Both the position numbers and the translations under genes were made by a program. From Sporobacter sp963675425 (GTDB lineage Bacteria > Bacillota > Clostridia > Oscillospirales > Oscillospiraceae), in the NCBI GenBank assembly GCA_963675425.1, contig OY776214.1, positions 930,001-994,000 of the forward strand: DNA of 64,000 nt, given 5' to 3'. The notes under the pieces are model-generated. The model saw only the letters and a list, made by a program, of their open reading frames with translations. It ran no database searches and had not been told where the DNA came from. Within the stretch, counting starts at the first letter, position 1; the number at the start of each line of letters is the position of its first letter. Shown here piece by piece: positions 49,193-57,858 of the stretch.

Positions 49193-49561
49193 ATGAAATT
49201 TACATTTATGCATAACAATATCAATGTGCTGGATCTGGATAAGAGTATCGATTTTTATAAAGAGGCGCTGGGTCTGACCGTTGCAAATAGAATGGAAGCC
49301 GCCGACGGCCGTTTTAAAATTGTTTTTTTAACAGACGGCGCAACAGCCCATCAACTGGAACTGACCTGGCTGAGCGAACGGACCGAACCGTATGATCTCG
49401 GCGACAACGAAATCCATCTGGCCATGCGTGTGGACGACTATGAAGCCGCGCTCAAAAAACATAAGGAAATGGGCTGCGTTTGTTTTGAAAACAAAGAGAT
49501 GGGCATCTACTTTATAGAGGATCCTGACGGATATTGGACGGAAATCATTCCACAGCGGTAA
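49193..49561 (+). CDS. gloA: Glyoxalase I (lactoylglutathione lyase family)
   Basis: The 122-residue VOC protein starts MKFTFMHNNINVLDLDKSIDFYKEALGL. All four metal ligands expected from E. coli GloA are in place: His7, Glu in HQLELTW, His in NEIHLAM and Glu in GYWTEIIP. It detoxifies methylglyoxal-thiol adducts; the thiol used in this organism is unknown. AAGGAGG lies seven bases before ATG 49193; an upstream in-frame start at 49163 precedes that site. Confidence 0.88.
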   Translation: MKFTFMHNNINVLDLDKSIDFYKEALGLTVANRMEAADGRFKIVFLTDGATAHQLELTWLSERTEPYDLGDNEIHLAMRVDDYEAALKKHKEMGCVCFENKEMGIYFIEDPDGYWTEIIPQR

Positions 49562-49608
49562 CGAAAATGCCGCCCTTATGGCGGTATCAGCTGCAATGTA
49601 ATAAGCTG

Positions 49609-49638
49609 AAAGCCGCCGCCCGGCTGGGCAGCGGCTTT
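49609..49638. terminator. Bidirectional terminator between gloA and atpC
   Basis: AAAGCCGC...GCGGCTTT with an inner GCCC/GGGC pair. T-rich sequence follows on the plus strand, and a weaker one on the minus strand. Confidence 0.7.
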
Positions 49639-49657
49639 GTGTATATTTGTTGTTAGG

Positions 49658-50074
49658 TTAGAACCGAGTTCCGCGCTTTTTTGTGATCTGTAGACGAGCC
49701 ATCGCGCGAGCCAGCGCCATTTTAGACTGTTGATATTCCTTCATACTCTGTTGTTGACGCAGCCGTTCCTCTGCGCGATGCTGCGCGTCGTTAGCGCGTG
49801 CGCTGTCGATTTCATCAGGACGTTCGCAGGCCTGTACATAGACGACAATGCCCTCGTGGCGCACTTCAAGAAAGCCCTCTGAGGTAAATGCGTCAATCGT
49901 CTCGTCAGGCGTCTTGATCGTTAAGGCTCCGACAGCTACCGGCATGATGACCGGCGCGTGACTGGCTAGAAACGTAAAAGAGCCATCCGTTGTGGTGACA
50001 GTGAGAACCTCCGCTTCTCCGTCAAAGAAAGGCCGTTCGGGCGTCATAATTTCAAGTTTGAACAGTTTGGACAT
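49658..50074 (-). CDS. atpC: F1Fo ATP synthase epsilon subunit
   Basis: The 138-residue epsilon has the N-terminal beta sandwich (LEIMTPERPFFDGEAEVLTVTTTDGSFTFLASHAPVI) and a two-helix C-terminus that can inhibit ATP hydrolysis. It is the last gene of the atp operon, 56 bases after atpD. Confidence 0.95.
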   Translation of the reverse strand: MSKLFKLEIMTPERPFFDGEAEVLTVTTTDGSFTFLASHAPVIMPVAVGALTIKTPDETIDAFTSEGFLEVRHEGIVVYVQACERPDEIDSARANDAQHRAEERLRQQQSMKEYQQSKMALARAMARLQITKKRGTRF

Positions 50075-50130
50075 AGCATCAACCCGTTCCGCCGGTTTGT
50101 CCGGCCAGATTTTCCAGCGATGATTTTAAA

Positions 50131-51525
50131 TCAGGCTTGCTTGGCTTTGACTTTAGCGTATACATCGTCGATATCGCCTGCCAGTGAAAACGCCGTTTCA
50201 GGGTAGCTGTCGGTTTCACCGCCCAGAATCGCCTCAAACGAGCGGATGGTGTCCTTGAGCGGAACGTATTTACCTTTGTTGCCTGTAAACTGTTCGGCAA
50301 CGTTGAACGGCTGTGACAAGAACTGCTGAATTCGGCGGGCTCTGTAAACCGTCTTGCGGTCTTCGTCGGACAGCTCCTCCATGCCTAAAATGGCGATAAT
50401 ATCGTGCAGCTCACGGTAGCGGTTGAGACAGGTGACAACGCCCTGGGCCGTGTCGTAATGCTTCTGCCCAACGACGGTGGGGTCGAGGATTCGGGAATAG
50501 GACTCCAGCGGGTTGACGGCTGGGTAAATGCCCATTTCGACAATTGATCTGGACAAAACCGTTGTTGCGTCCAGATGTGTAAATATCGTGGCAGGAGCGG
50601 GGTCAGTCAGGTCGTCAGCCGGGACGTAGATGGCCTGAACCGATGTGATGGAGCCGTTTTTTGTCGAAACAATGCGCTCTTCAAGATTTCCGAGCTCATT
50701 GGCGAGCGTGGGTTGATATCCAACGGCTGAGGGCATGCGCCCTAAAAGCGCCGAGACTTCATTACCGGCCTGCACATATCGGTAGATATTGTCGATGAAT
50801 AAAAGAACGTTTTTATTCATGACGTCGCGGAAATATTCCGCCATCGTCAGCGCCGTGAGACCCACACGCATACGTGAACCGGGTGGCTCGTTCATCTGTC
50901 CGAACGCCAGCGCCGTCTTGTCGATGGCGCCCGATTCTCTCATATCCTGAATGAGCTCATGGCCTTCGCGGCTTCGTTCACCGACACCACCGAAAACAGA
51001 GAAGCCGCCGTGCATCGTGGCGATGTTATAGATGAGCTCCATGATTAAAACGGTTTTGCCGACGCCGGCACCGCCGAACAGACCGATCTTACCGCCTTTT
51101 GAATAAGGGGTGATCAGGTCGATAACTTTGATGCCCGTCTCAAAAAATTCGGTTACAGGTGTCAGGTCCATAAATTCCGGCGGCTCACGGTGGATGCTCC
51201 AGGTCTCTTTTGTCTCAACGGGCCCGCCGCCGTCGATCGGACGTCCGAGCACGTCAACAACGCGGCCCAGGACCTCCTGGCCGACCGATACTTTAATGGG
51301 ACCGCCGGTGCTTTTAACGGTCAGGCCGCAGTACATGCCGTCGGTGGCCTCGAGCGCGACGCACCGAACGATGCCGGGCGAAACATTCGCGGCAACCTCC
51401 ATATGGCGTCCGTCTTCCGTTACCAGCAGGTCGTAAATCTGCGGCTCTTTTTCGGCGTCCTCAAAGAGAACGTCGAGAACGGGTCCGCTTATTCGGATCA
51501 AAGTGCCTTCGTTAGTAGTTGACAT
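50131..51525 (-). CDS. atpD: F1Fo ATP synthase beta subunit
   Basis: The 464-residue catalytic subunit has GGAGVGKTVLIMELI (Walker A), GVGERSREGHEL (catalytic Glu), and LLFIDNIYRYVQAGNEVSALLGRMPSAVGYQPTLA (Walker B and DELSEED-side features; Tyr replaces the usual Phe twice). The DELSEED loop is represented by MEELSDEDR. Length is normal. It directly follows atpG. Confidence 0.96.
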   Translation of the reverse strand: MSTTNEGTLIRISGPVLDVLFEDAEKEPQIYDLLVTEDGRHMEVAANVSPGIVRCVALEATDGMYCGLTVKSTGGPIKVSVGQEVLGRVVDVLGRPIDGGGPVETKETWSIHREPPEFMDLTPVTEFFETGIKVIDLITPYSKGGKIGLFGGAGVGKTVLIMELIYNIATMHGGFSVFGGVGERSREGHELIQDMRESGAIDKTALAFGQMNEPPGSRMRVGLTALTMAEYFRDVMNKNVLLFIDNIYRYVQAGNEVSALLGRMPSAVGYQPTLANELGNLEERIVSTKNGSITSVQAIYVPADDLTDPAPATIFTHLDATTVLSRSIVEMGIYPAVNPLESYSRILDPTVVGQKHYDTAQGVVTCLNRYRELHDIIAILGMEELSDEDRKTVYRARRIQQFLSQPFNVAEQFTGNKGKYVPLKDTIRSFEAILGGETDSYPETAFSLAGDIDDVYAKVKAKQA

Positions 51526-51527
51526 CG

Positions 51528-52412
51528 TTACACGCTTTCTTGTCTGAGGATTTCAGCCGCTCCCGTGATTTCGGCTATTTCATTGGTTATGTCCTGCTGG
51601 CGGGCCATATTGTACTTAATCCGCAGGCTCTTTAGCATTTCCTGAGCGTTGGTCGTAGAGCTGTGCATGGCATTCATCCGCGCAAAGTGCTCACTGGCGT
51701 AGGCCTGAACCATCACGCCAAATAAAATCCCGAGAATGTACTGAGGCACAAGAAGGTCAAACACTTCCTGCGGCGATGGGTGATACATCATATTGGCCAG
51801 GTTTTCTACGGTGGCAATATCGCTGTAGTCGTCCAGGAGAATTGGCAGCAGACGGCGCACGACGGGCGTATTTTTTGTCTTGCCGTAAAACGAGGTGTAA
51901 ACGATACGCACTTCATCGGTGTGGCCGGAATCGAAAAGCTCCATAACCTCCCGGACTAAAATACGCGCTTTTGACAGAGAAGGGTCCTGCGCGATACCCA
52001 GAAGCGAGATATCTGGCGTCATGCCCTGCTTTCTGAAAAACTCCTCGGCCGTGTTGCCTATGGTAATGATCGAATAGCGCTTATATTGCTTGATATTTTC
52101 CAGCGCCAACTCGAGAATGTTATGATTATACGAGCCGCAAAGTCCCTTATCGCCGGAGATGACAATAAAGGTACTGTGATGCTCGGTATCCGGACAGTTA
52201 TCGCATAGATACGGATGCGATACATTGTTCTGAGAGGAAACAAGCAGTTCTTTCATCGTCCGCTGAACACTGACGAAATACCGGCGGTTTTGCTCGATAT
52301 GGCGCATAACGCGCTTCATCCTCGTCGAGGAAACAAGTTCCATCGCACCAGTTATTTTTTTCGTTTGATCAACAGCTGCTATATGATGACGGATCTCAGA
52401 TGGGCTGGCCAT
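51528..52412 (-). CDS. atpG: F1Fo ATP synthase gamma subunit
   Basis: The 294-residue rotor shaft starts MASPSEIRHHIAAVDQTKKITGAMELVSSTRMKR and ends EIAEITGAAEIL, the two helices of the central coiled coil. ATG 52412 lies within the end of atpA (overlap of 17 bases), after GAGGGTGAGG; an ATG at 52421 is three codons further. Translational coupling with atpA is likely. Confidence 0.94.
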   Translation of the reverse strand: MASPSEIRHHIAAVDQTKKITGAMELVSSTRMKRVMRHIEQNRRYFVSVQRTMKELLVSSQNNVSHPYLCDNCPDTEHHSTFIVISGDKGLCGSYNHNILELALENIKQYKRYSIITIGNTAEEFFRKQGMTPDISLLGIAQDPSLSKARILVREVMELFDSGHTDEVRIVYTSFYGKTKNTPVVRRLLPILLDDYSDIATVENLANMMYHPSPQEVFDLLVPQYILGILFGVMVQAYASEHFARMNAMHSSTTNAQEMLKSLRIKYNMARQQDITNEIAEITGAAEILRQESV

Positions 52413-54147
52413 CAGCCTCACCCTCTTCCGATGTAAATTGTTCGAATGCGCTCAAAAGCTCCGCCCGGCTCCCTTCGGATAGGGTACCTGACGCGTCGAT
52501 TTCTTTCATCGTAGACTGTAGGTTTTCATGCAGATAGCGTAAAAAAGACGCCCGTTTGTCGTCGATGTCGCGCTTGTCCGTGTTTTTAAAAACGCCTTTT
52601 GACACAGCCAGCAGGATCACGACCTGTTCAGACAGCGTAAACAGCTGATCTTGCTTTTGCTTTAAAAGCTCGATGATCCGTTCACCGTTTTTAAGCATGG
52701 TAGCTGTTTCGTCATCTATATCGGCGCCGAACTGCGCAAACACCGCCATTTCGCGGTATTGGGCGACCTCGATGCGCAGGCTGCCGGAGACGGAGCGCAT
52801 TGCCTTGTGCTGCGCGGAACGTCCCACGCGCGAGACGGAAAGGCCGATATTTACGGCCGGACGCATTCCAGCGTTGAACAGCTCGCTTTCCAGATAGATC
52901 TGGCCGTCGGTGATTGATATGATGTTTGTGGGGATGTAAGCCGATATATCGCCGGCCATTGTTTCAACAATTGGTAGTGCCGTCATAGAGCCGCCGCCGT
53001 TTTCCTCGCTGAGCCGGGCCGATCGCTCTAAAAGGCGGCTGTGAAGATAAAAGACGTCGCCGGGATACGCCTCGCGTCCGGACGGACGGCGAAGAAGCAG
53101 CGACATGGTTCGGTAAGCCACGGCATGCTTACTCAGATCGTCGTACACGATAAGCACGTCTTTACCGTTATACATAAATTCTTCGGCAATTGAGCATGCC
53201 GCGTACGGCGCGATATACTGCATGGCGGCATTGTCGCTGCTGAAAGCGGCGACGACGACCGTATTTTCAAGAGCACCGGATTGTTCCAGCGCGTGGACGA
53301 CGCCCGTAACAGTGGAGGCCTTCTGGCCGATGGCGCAGTAAACACAGTAAACGCCGCGCTTACGCTGATTCATGATCGCAGCCAGTGCAATTGAAGTTTT
53401 GCCGGTCTGCCGGTCGCCGATGATCAGCTCACGCTGGCCGCGGCCGATAGGAATCATGCTGTCAATTGATAAAAGCCCTGTCTCCAGCGCTTCGTTAACG
53501 GACGTACGGTCCATAATGGCTGGTGCTGATGATTCTATGGGGCGCGTTTTGTCGCTTTTTATTTCGCCTTTGCCGTCGATTGGACGCCCAATGGGGTCAA
53601 CGACGCGGCCTAAAAGCTCGTCCCCGACGGAAACTTCCGCAACCCGCCCGGTTGAGCGGACAAGGCTAGATGTGGGAATTGTTCCGTCCAGTATCGCCGC
53701 GCCGACCCCGCCGATATGCAGATCCAGCGTCAGGCCAACGGCACCGCCGTCAAAATCCAAGAGCTCACCGTTTTTACATTTGGTAAGCCCTTTGATTTTG
53801 ACGATACCGTCGCTGTAGCTTTCAACCTCGCCGTATTCGTATACAGTCTTATCCAGTTTTATTTTTTGGGCCCGCCGTTTTAAGAACGAACCGACCGTTG
53901 ATGAAACCGATTCAGCTTTGTGCCCGCCCGCTGAGGTCAGCTGTTTGCTGATTTCCTGCAGGCGCGTTGAAAAGCTTGTGTCATAAACTCTGCCGTTTAT
54001 AATCGCAATAAATCCGCCTAAAATCTGATTGTTTTCTACAACTTCAAAATCCAAGTCTTCGCCGTACTGCTTGGAAAACCCGTCCTTGATTGTCTGGACG
54101 GTTTTCTCATCGTACGGTGGCGCTATTAACAGTACAGGACGCTCCAT
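52396..54147 (-). CDS. atpA: F1Fo ATP synthase alpha subunit with fused delta C-terminal domain
   Basis: The 583-residue protein has a complete alpha subunit: Walker A GDRQTGKTS with Lys250 (Lys175 in E. coli, so about 75 extra N-terminal residues), the arginine-finger region SISRVGRSAQ-like SVSRVGRSAQ, and a normal C-terminus. Residues 1-72 are not alpha. FEVVENNQILGGFIAIINGRVYDTSFSTRLQEISKQL matches the C-terminal domain of delta/OSCP ('GGFVIRVGDKVYDGSIRxxLxxLxxxL'). GAGGAG lies eight bases before ATG 54147, so the extension is translated. No separate atpH lies in the operon, and the delta N-terminal helical domain is absent. Confidence 0.93.
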   Translation of the reverse strand: MERPVLLIAPPYDEKTVQTIKDGFSKQYGEDLDFEVVENNQILGGFIAIINGRVYDTSFSTRLQEISKQLTSAGGHKAESVSSTVGSFLKRRAQKIKLDKTVYEYGEVESYSDGIVKIKGLTKCKNGELLDFDGGAVGLTLDLHIGGVGAAILDGTIPTSSLVRSTGRVAEVSVGDELLGRVVDPIGRPIDGKGEIKSDKTRPIESSAPAIMDRTSVNEALETGLLSIDSMIPIGRGQRELIIGDRQTGKTSIALAAIMNQRKRGVYCVYCAIGQKASTVTGVVHALEQSGALENTVVVAAFSSDNAAMQYIAPYAACSIAEEFMYNGKDVLIVYDDLSKHAVAYRTMSLLLRRPSGREAYPGDVFYLHSRLLERSARLSEENGGGSMTALPIVETMAGDISAYIPTNIISITDGQIYLESELFNAGMRPAVNIGLSVSRVGRSAQHKAMRSVSGSLRIEVAQYREMAVFAQFGADIDDETATMLKNGERIIELLKQKQDQLFTLSEQVVILLAVSKGVFKNTDKRDIDDKRASFLRYLHENLQSTMKEIDASGTLSEGSRAELLSAFEQFTSEEGEADGQPI

Positions 54148-54629
54148 TATGGCTGCTCCTCATGGAAAAAGTCTTCGGCAATAACCTTATTGTCGGTGAT
54201 AGTAATCTCGCGCTTTAAAATTCGTCCGGCTATGTCGGTGGCTAGAAGCGCAATTTCACTGCGCGCTTCTGACATAGCCAGAGCTTTCTCGTTAGCGATT
54301 TTGGCGCGCGCTTCAGCCACCAGATTATCGGCGCTATTCTTAGCTTCCTGAATAATCGCGGCGGCCTCCTCGTTGGCCTTGATCTGGCTTTTACGGATGA
54401 TTTGGCGCCCATCTTCTTCGAAGGATTTCAGTTGCTTATCGTATTCCGTTTTTATTTTTCGAGCCTCGGCCCGAGCCTCATCCGCTTCCTTAAGTTCGTT
54501 GGCGATACGGTCTGACCGGGCTATCAGGAATTTATTGACCGGTTTAAACAAGATGAGCCTTAGCAGGTAAAAAAGAACTAAAACATTGACAATATGAATA
54601 ATGACGTCAGTAAGATTCAGCCCCTCCAT
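54147..54629 (-). CDS. atpF: F1Fo ATP synthase b subunit
   Basis: The 160-residue protein has one N-terminal transmembrane helix (about 8-27) and a long charged helix for the peripheral stalk, ending near RILKREITITDNKVIAEDFF, as is usual for b. It is not fused to delta. The stop codon overlaps the atpA start (TAATG). Confidence 0.94.
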   Translation of the reverse strand: MEGLNLTDVIIHIVNVLVLFYLLRLILFKPVNKFLIARSDRIANELKEADEARAEARKIKTEYDKQLKSFEEDGRQIIRKSQIKANEEAAAIIQEAKNSADNLVAEARAKIANEKALAMSEARSEIALLATDIAGRILKREITITDNKVIAEDFFHEEQP

Positions 54630-54659
54630 TATTGATACCTCTTTTCATTAAACGGTTTC

Positions 54660-54884
54660 TTATGATGCCGTGAAAAGCAGGATGAGCGCCGTAACAAAGC
54701 CGTAAATGGCGCAGGACTCGGTTATTGCCAGACCTAAAAGCAGTACGGCGTTGATTTTGCCGGATGCTTCAGGCTGACGCCCAACAGCATCAACAGCTCT
54801 TCCGGTTGCCAGGCCCATTCCCAGGCCGGCGCCCGCAGCGGCTAAAAGGCACAGGCCTACGCCGATCGGTAAGGTTGGATACAT
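54660..54884 (-). CDS. atpE: F1Fo ATP synthase c subunit
   Basis: The 74-residue hairpin has two transmembrane helices, the loop RQPE (36-39) and the ion-binding Glu56 in helix 2 (AITESCAIY). In sodium-binding rings the helix-1 ligand is Gln at 33 residues before the Glu; here that position is Met23, while Ser57 is kept. This suggests proton coupling, but it is not proof. Confidence 0.93.
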   Translation of the reverse strand: MYPTLPIGVGLCLLAAAGAGLGMGLATGRAVDAVGRQPEASGKINAVLLLGLAITESCAIYGFVTALILLFTAS

Positions 54885-54896
54885 TGATTTTGCCTC

Positions 54897-55784
54897 CTAT
54901 TCAGTTGCTTCGTTTGTGAATGTTAATGTGAGCGTTATAAAAATAAACGCTTGTATCAGTGGATGGAATACGTTGAAATAGAGACCGGCGAGACTAGGAA
55001 GACCCACGGCGTAACCGCCGAGCGCGGTATAAAGAAGATCCATGACCACAAGTCCGCCAAGCATATTGCCGAAAAGCCTGCACGCCAGAGACACAGGGAC
55101 TGCCAAATCCGTAATGAGACGAATGGGGAATATCACAGGCGTCGGCGATGCCAGCGATTTTAACCGGCCGCCAACACCCTTTTCTTTGATGCCGTAGATG
55201 TTAATAAATAAAAAGGTCAGGATCGCCAGCGCACCCGTCAGCGTGATGTCGGATGCCGGCGTTCGAAAGCCAATCATTTCGGTAATCGCACAGCCTAAAA
55301 GAAAAAGTGCTATAGTGAAGATATAAGAAGCCAGAAACTCGCCAACGCCATGCGCCGTACTGTTCGTATATTTTACAGCCGATTCAATGGCCAACTCCAG
55401 GATGTTCTGAGCCCCTTTGGGTACGTCTTTGAATTTTGGAAAAACCGTCAGACGCAGTACAAGCGCGGCCAGAATGATTATGGCGATGATGCCCCAGGAA
55501 TAAATAACCGTTGTGCTGATGCTTAGGCCAAACATGTCGATGCGCGGCGCCACGATTTCCACGGCGATGCCTTTTGTCGAAGGCGGCCCGAATAATAGTT
55601 CAATCACGCGCGTCACTAAGAAATACAAGCCGACAACGATCAATAATGCCGACAACTTTTTAATGCGCTGCAGTCCTTTTGTCGGTGTTTCGGTGGCCCG
55701 AATTCGCTTGATTATGTTTTTGCGCCAAAGATATCCCGCTGACGCCGCCAGAACAGAGAGTAGTATGATCAACATATCATTCAT
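54897..55784 (-). CDS. atpB: F1Fo ATP synthase a subunit
   Basis: The 295-residue membrane subunit has the essential Arg in SLACRLFGNMLGG and later TLTFTNEATE. Before the usual start of helix 1 there is an additional N-terminal part with two hydrophobic segments (about 2-18 and 47-66) and a linker, longer than E. coli a. ATG 55784 follows GAGGG by eight bases; ATG 55817 is in frame but inside the upstream gene. It overlaps the end of the subunit-I-like gene by eight bases. Confidence 0.93.
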   Translation of the reverse strand: MNDMLIILLSVLAASAGYLWRKNIIKRIRATETPTKGLQRIKKLSALLIVVGLYFLVTRVIELLFGPPSTKGIAVEIVAPRIDMFGLSISTTVIYSWGIIAIIILAALVLRLTVFPKFKDVPKGAQNILELAIESAVKYTNSTAHGVGEFLASYIFTIALFLLGCAITEMIGFRTPASDITLTGALAILTFLFINIYGIKEKGVGGRLKSLASPTPVIFPIRLITDLAVPVSLACRLFGNMLGGLVVMDLLYTALGGYAVGLPSLAGLYFNVFHPLIQAFIFITLTLTFTNEATE

Positions 55785-56142
55785 TGTTATTCCCTCGTCC
55801 TTTCGTTTTACGCGCAAACACGACGTATTTAAACACAGCGGCGATGATCAGCGCGGCCACGATACCTGATGCGGTCCATAAGAGATCCTGACGCCGCAAG
55901 AAGGCTGTGCCGGCAAGAATGCCGATCGGCAGAAAAAACTGTACAAGGCCAAATAAAGCGATTCTTATGTCAACTTTGCCCGTTGTAAGCCCTTTTGTGA
56001 ACTTGGAAAGCAGCCAGAACTGGAAAACGCCCGATACAATGCCTATTAGTAATCCGATCAACCGTATTACGTCCTTTCCAACAAGACGGTCGTCACAAAA
56101 AGCAGAAACTGGTAATTCTGCGTTTTTATCCACTGTATTCAT
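55777..56142 (-). CDS. ATP synthase subunit I-like membrane protein
   Basis: The 121-residue protein has about four hydrophobic segments (about 25-45, 58-78, 83-97 and 92-110, boundaries rough) and is the first gene of the operon. This is where AtpI-type assembly or c-ring factors are found. Sequence similarity to AtpI is weak by eye, so the call rests on position and topology. It overlaps atpB by eight bases. Confidence 0.7.
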   Translation of the reverse strand: MNTVDKNAELPVSAFCDDRLVGKDVIRLIGLLIGIVSGVFQFWLLSKFTKGLTTGKVDIRIALFGLVQFFLPIGILAGTAFLRRQDLLWTASGIVAALIIAAVFKYVVFARKTKGRGNNNE

Positions 56143-56247
56143 GGATGCGATTGTAATAATCCAGTGTGAAATAGGACTTTTTAGAAGCCGTATTCACTGA
56201 ATATTCATTTTATCCATGCGTTTCCAAGAAAAAAGATACTAGCCCTT

Positions 56248-56275
56248 ATTATAGCACCGTGAACTGTTATGTAAA
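56248..56275 (-). promoter_or_regulatory. Promoter of the atp operon
   Basis: TTTACA (56275-56270), a 16-base spacer and TATAAT (56253-56248) preceded by TGC, an extended -10. It lies about 105 bases before the first gene. Confidence 0.8.
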
Positions 56276-56671
56276 GTGTCAAAATAGACAAGTTCCGTTT
56301 GTGATAAAATGCCTTGTGTAATTATTATACAAAAATTCACCATAAATTCGGTGTATTCAGCAAAATACATATCACTTTCGATGCACTGTGTCAAGCGGGA
56401 AATGATTTAAAAGGGCAAACAAGTTAAGCGCTATTTGGTAAAATAGCACAGTGGATAACATTTTATGTGGTACCGCAGTCCCTTCCCGGCGGAACGACCT
56501 ACCGATTCAATTGTATGACGCAGGCTGTGGTTCATGACAAAACGGGGATACAATGCAGTTTATAACGGCGGCGTGTTTGACCGGCAAAAAGCCGACAGCT
56601 ACGGGTATCTGTCGTTTCGGGCCGCCAAAGACGTCAAGGGCATGAACACGGTGACGGACTAAGCCGGCCGC
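56276..56671. other. Intergenic region upstream of the atp operon
   Basis: Of the 529 bases between the atp genes and the glycosylase gene, the left part is AT-rich and holds the promoter. The right part (about 56465-56662) is more GC-rich and gene-like but only has short frames (see 56534-56662). No terminator for the glycosylase gene was clear. Confidence 0.6.
56534..56662 (+). pseudogene. Short ORF, possible gene relic
   Basis: Forty-two residues (MTKRGYNAVYNGGVFDRQKA...SFRAAKDVKGMNTVTD) with coding-like composition but no ribosome site. Sequence just upstream (56465-56530) is also coding-like in another frame. It may be the end of a broken gene; the family was not recognised. Confidence 0.3.
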
Positions 56672-57493
56672 TTATGTCTGACAGGCCGGGCAGAAATAGA
56701 CGCTGCCGCCCATATAGGCCTGCTTTAAAACATCTCCGCCGCATCTGGGGCAGGGGTTCTTGTATGTATTTTTACTCATGACGGTCGTATAACCGCCCGG
56801 GTTGCCGAACAGGTCGCGCTCTGTGTCGCGCCCGCCTTTTTCCGTCATATCGGCAAGCGTGTTTTTGACAGTGAAATACAGCGTTTCCCATTCCTCCGGC
56901 GAGAGCGTGGCGATATCGTGTCTGGGACTCAGGCCGGCGTTAAATAAAATATCCTGCGCCACGCCATTTCCAAGCCCGGGTATGCGTTGTTCTGTAGCTA
57001 AAAAAGCCTTGGCCGACAGCTTCTGCTTGTCACCGGGGACGAGCGACTTGAAATACGTGACGTCAAAGTCGTCCGACAAAACGGAAGGCTTGACGCGGGC
57101 AATATCATCGTACTTGTTTTCAAGCTCACCCTCGTAGCCGTAAAGGCCGCCGTACATTTGCACGGTAGCGGCTAAAAAGGCCGCGCCGTCGAATTCGACG
57201 AGCAGCTGATGCTTTTTAGGCAGCTTGGCAGGCGCGTCATAGTAACGCAGGGCGATGCCCTCGCAGAACATAAGGCCGCCGTTTCCGCTCAGCCGGATAT
57301 GGACTTTGCCGCCGTACGAGTGCGCATTCTCCACGCTCCTACCGGACAGCAGCGTGTCGTACCCGTCAGGGTCACCGTAAAACCAGGCAAACTTATGGGG
57401 CGACGTGTTGGCCGTGACCTGAACGATCTTTTTACCACGCAGCGTTTCGTCAAGCTGCTTTGCTAAAACGATACCCTCGGGCAGTTCGATCAT
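56672..57493 (-). CDS. Fpg/Nei-family DNA glycosylase
   Basis: The 273-residue protein has the Fpg fold, helix-two-turn-helix (EQRIPGLGNGVAQDILFNAGLSPR, where the Asn of PGLGN matches the DNA-binding Asn) and a CxxC-x16-CxxC zinc finger at the end. It begins MIELPEG: Glu3 is kept but the catalytic Pro2 of Fpg/Nei (MPELPE/MPEGPE) is Ile2. ATG 57493 is chosen because it gives this N-terminus; the frame is open for 24 codons further upstream. It may be a clostridial Nei-like subfamily with altered chemistry. No operon partners. Confidence 0.85.
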   Translation of the reverse strand: MIELPEGIVLAKQLDETLRGKKIVQVTANTSPHKFAWFYGDPDGYDTLLSGRSVENAHSYGGKVHIRLSGNGGLMFCEGIALRYYDAPAKLPKKHQLLVEFDGAAFLAATVQMYGGLYGYEGELENKYDDIARVKPSVLSDDFDVTYFKSLVPGDKQKLSAKAFLATEQRIPGLGNGVAQDILFNAGLSPRHDIATLSPEEWETLYFTVKNTLADMTEKGGRDTERDLFGNPGGYTTVMSKNTYKNPCPRCGGDVLKQAYMGGSVYFCPACQT

Positions 57494-57858
57494 CTTGCAG
57501 CACCATCCGTTCATTACTATACAAATATTATCCAGCAGACGCGGCTGGAAGTCAAATAAAAACAAAGATTTAACATAAAAATGCGGACCGGCCGGTCCGT
57601 ATGGTTTTCCTATTGTTTGACCGGGAGATAATCGTGCGTCAGCTCCTCGCCGAAGGCATTGCCTCCAGCGCCATGATCATACGCCTATTTAAAGCAGCGG
57701 ACAAAGTTTTTTCATAAGACACCAGCCATACATTATAATATCCTAATTATACCATACCTGCCGCAGCATTTCAAAACCAAAACAAATGAACGTTATATGT
57801 ATCATATATGCGTTTCAGGTGATGCTATAGTGAAGATTCCCTTCGGAGGTAACGGAGC
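57494..57858. other. Intergenic region with a palindrome and a tiny ORF
   Basis: CGGACCGGCCGGTCCG (57584-57599) is a perfect 16-bp palindrome that could be an operator. It is followed at once by ATG 57601, opening 38 codons (MVFLLFDREIIVRQLLAEGI...FKAADKVFS, stop TAA 57717) without a ribosome site. The rest is AT-rich. Reality of the ORF is doubtful. Confidence 0.45.
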
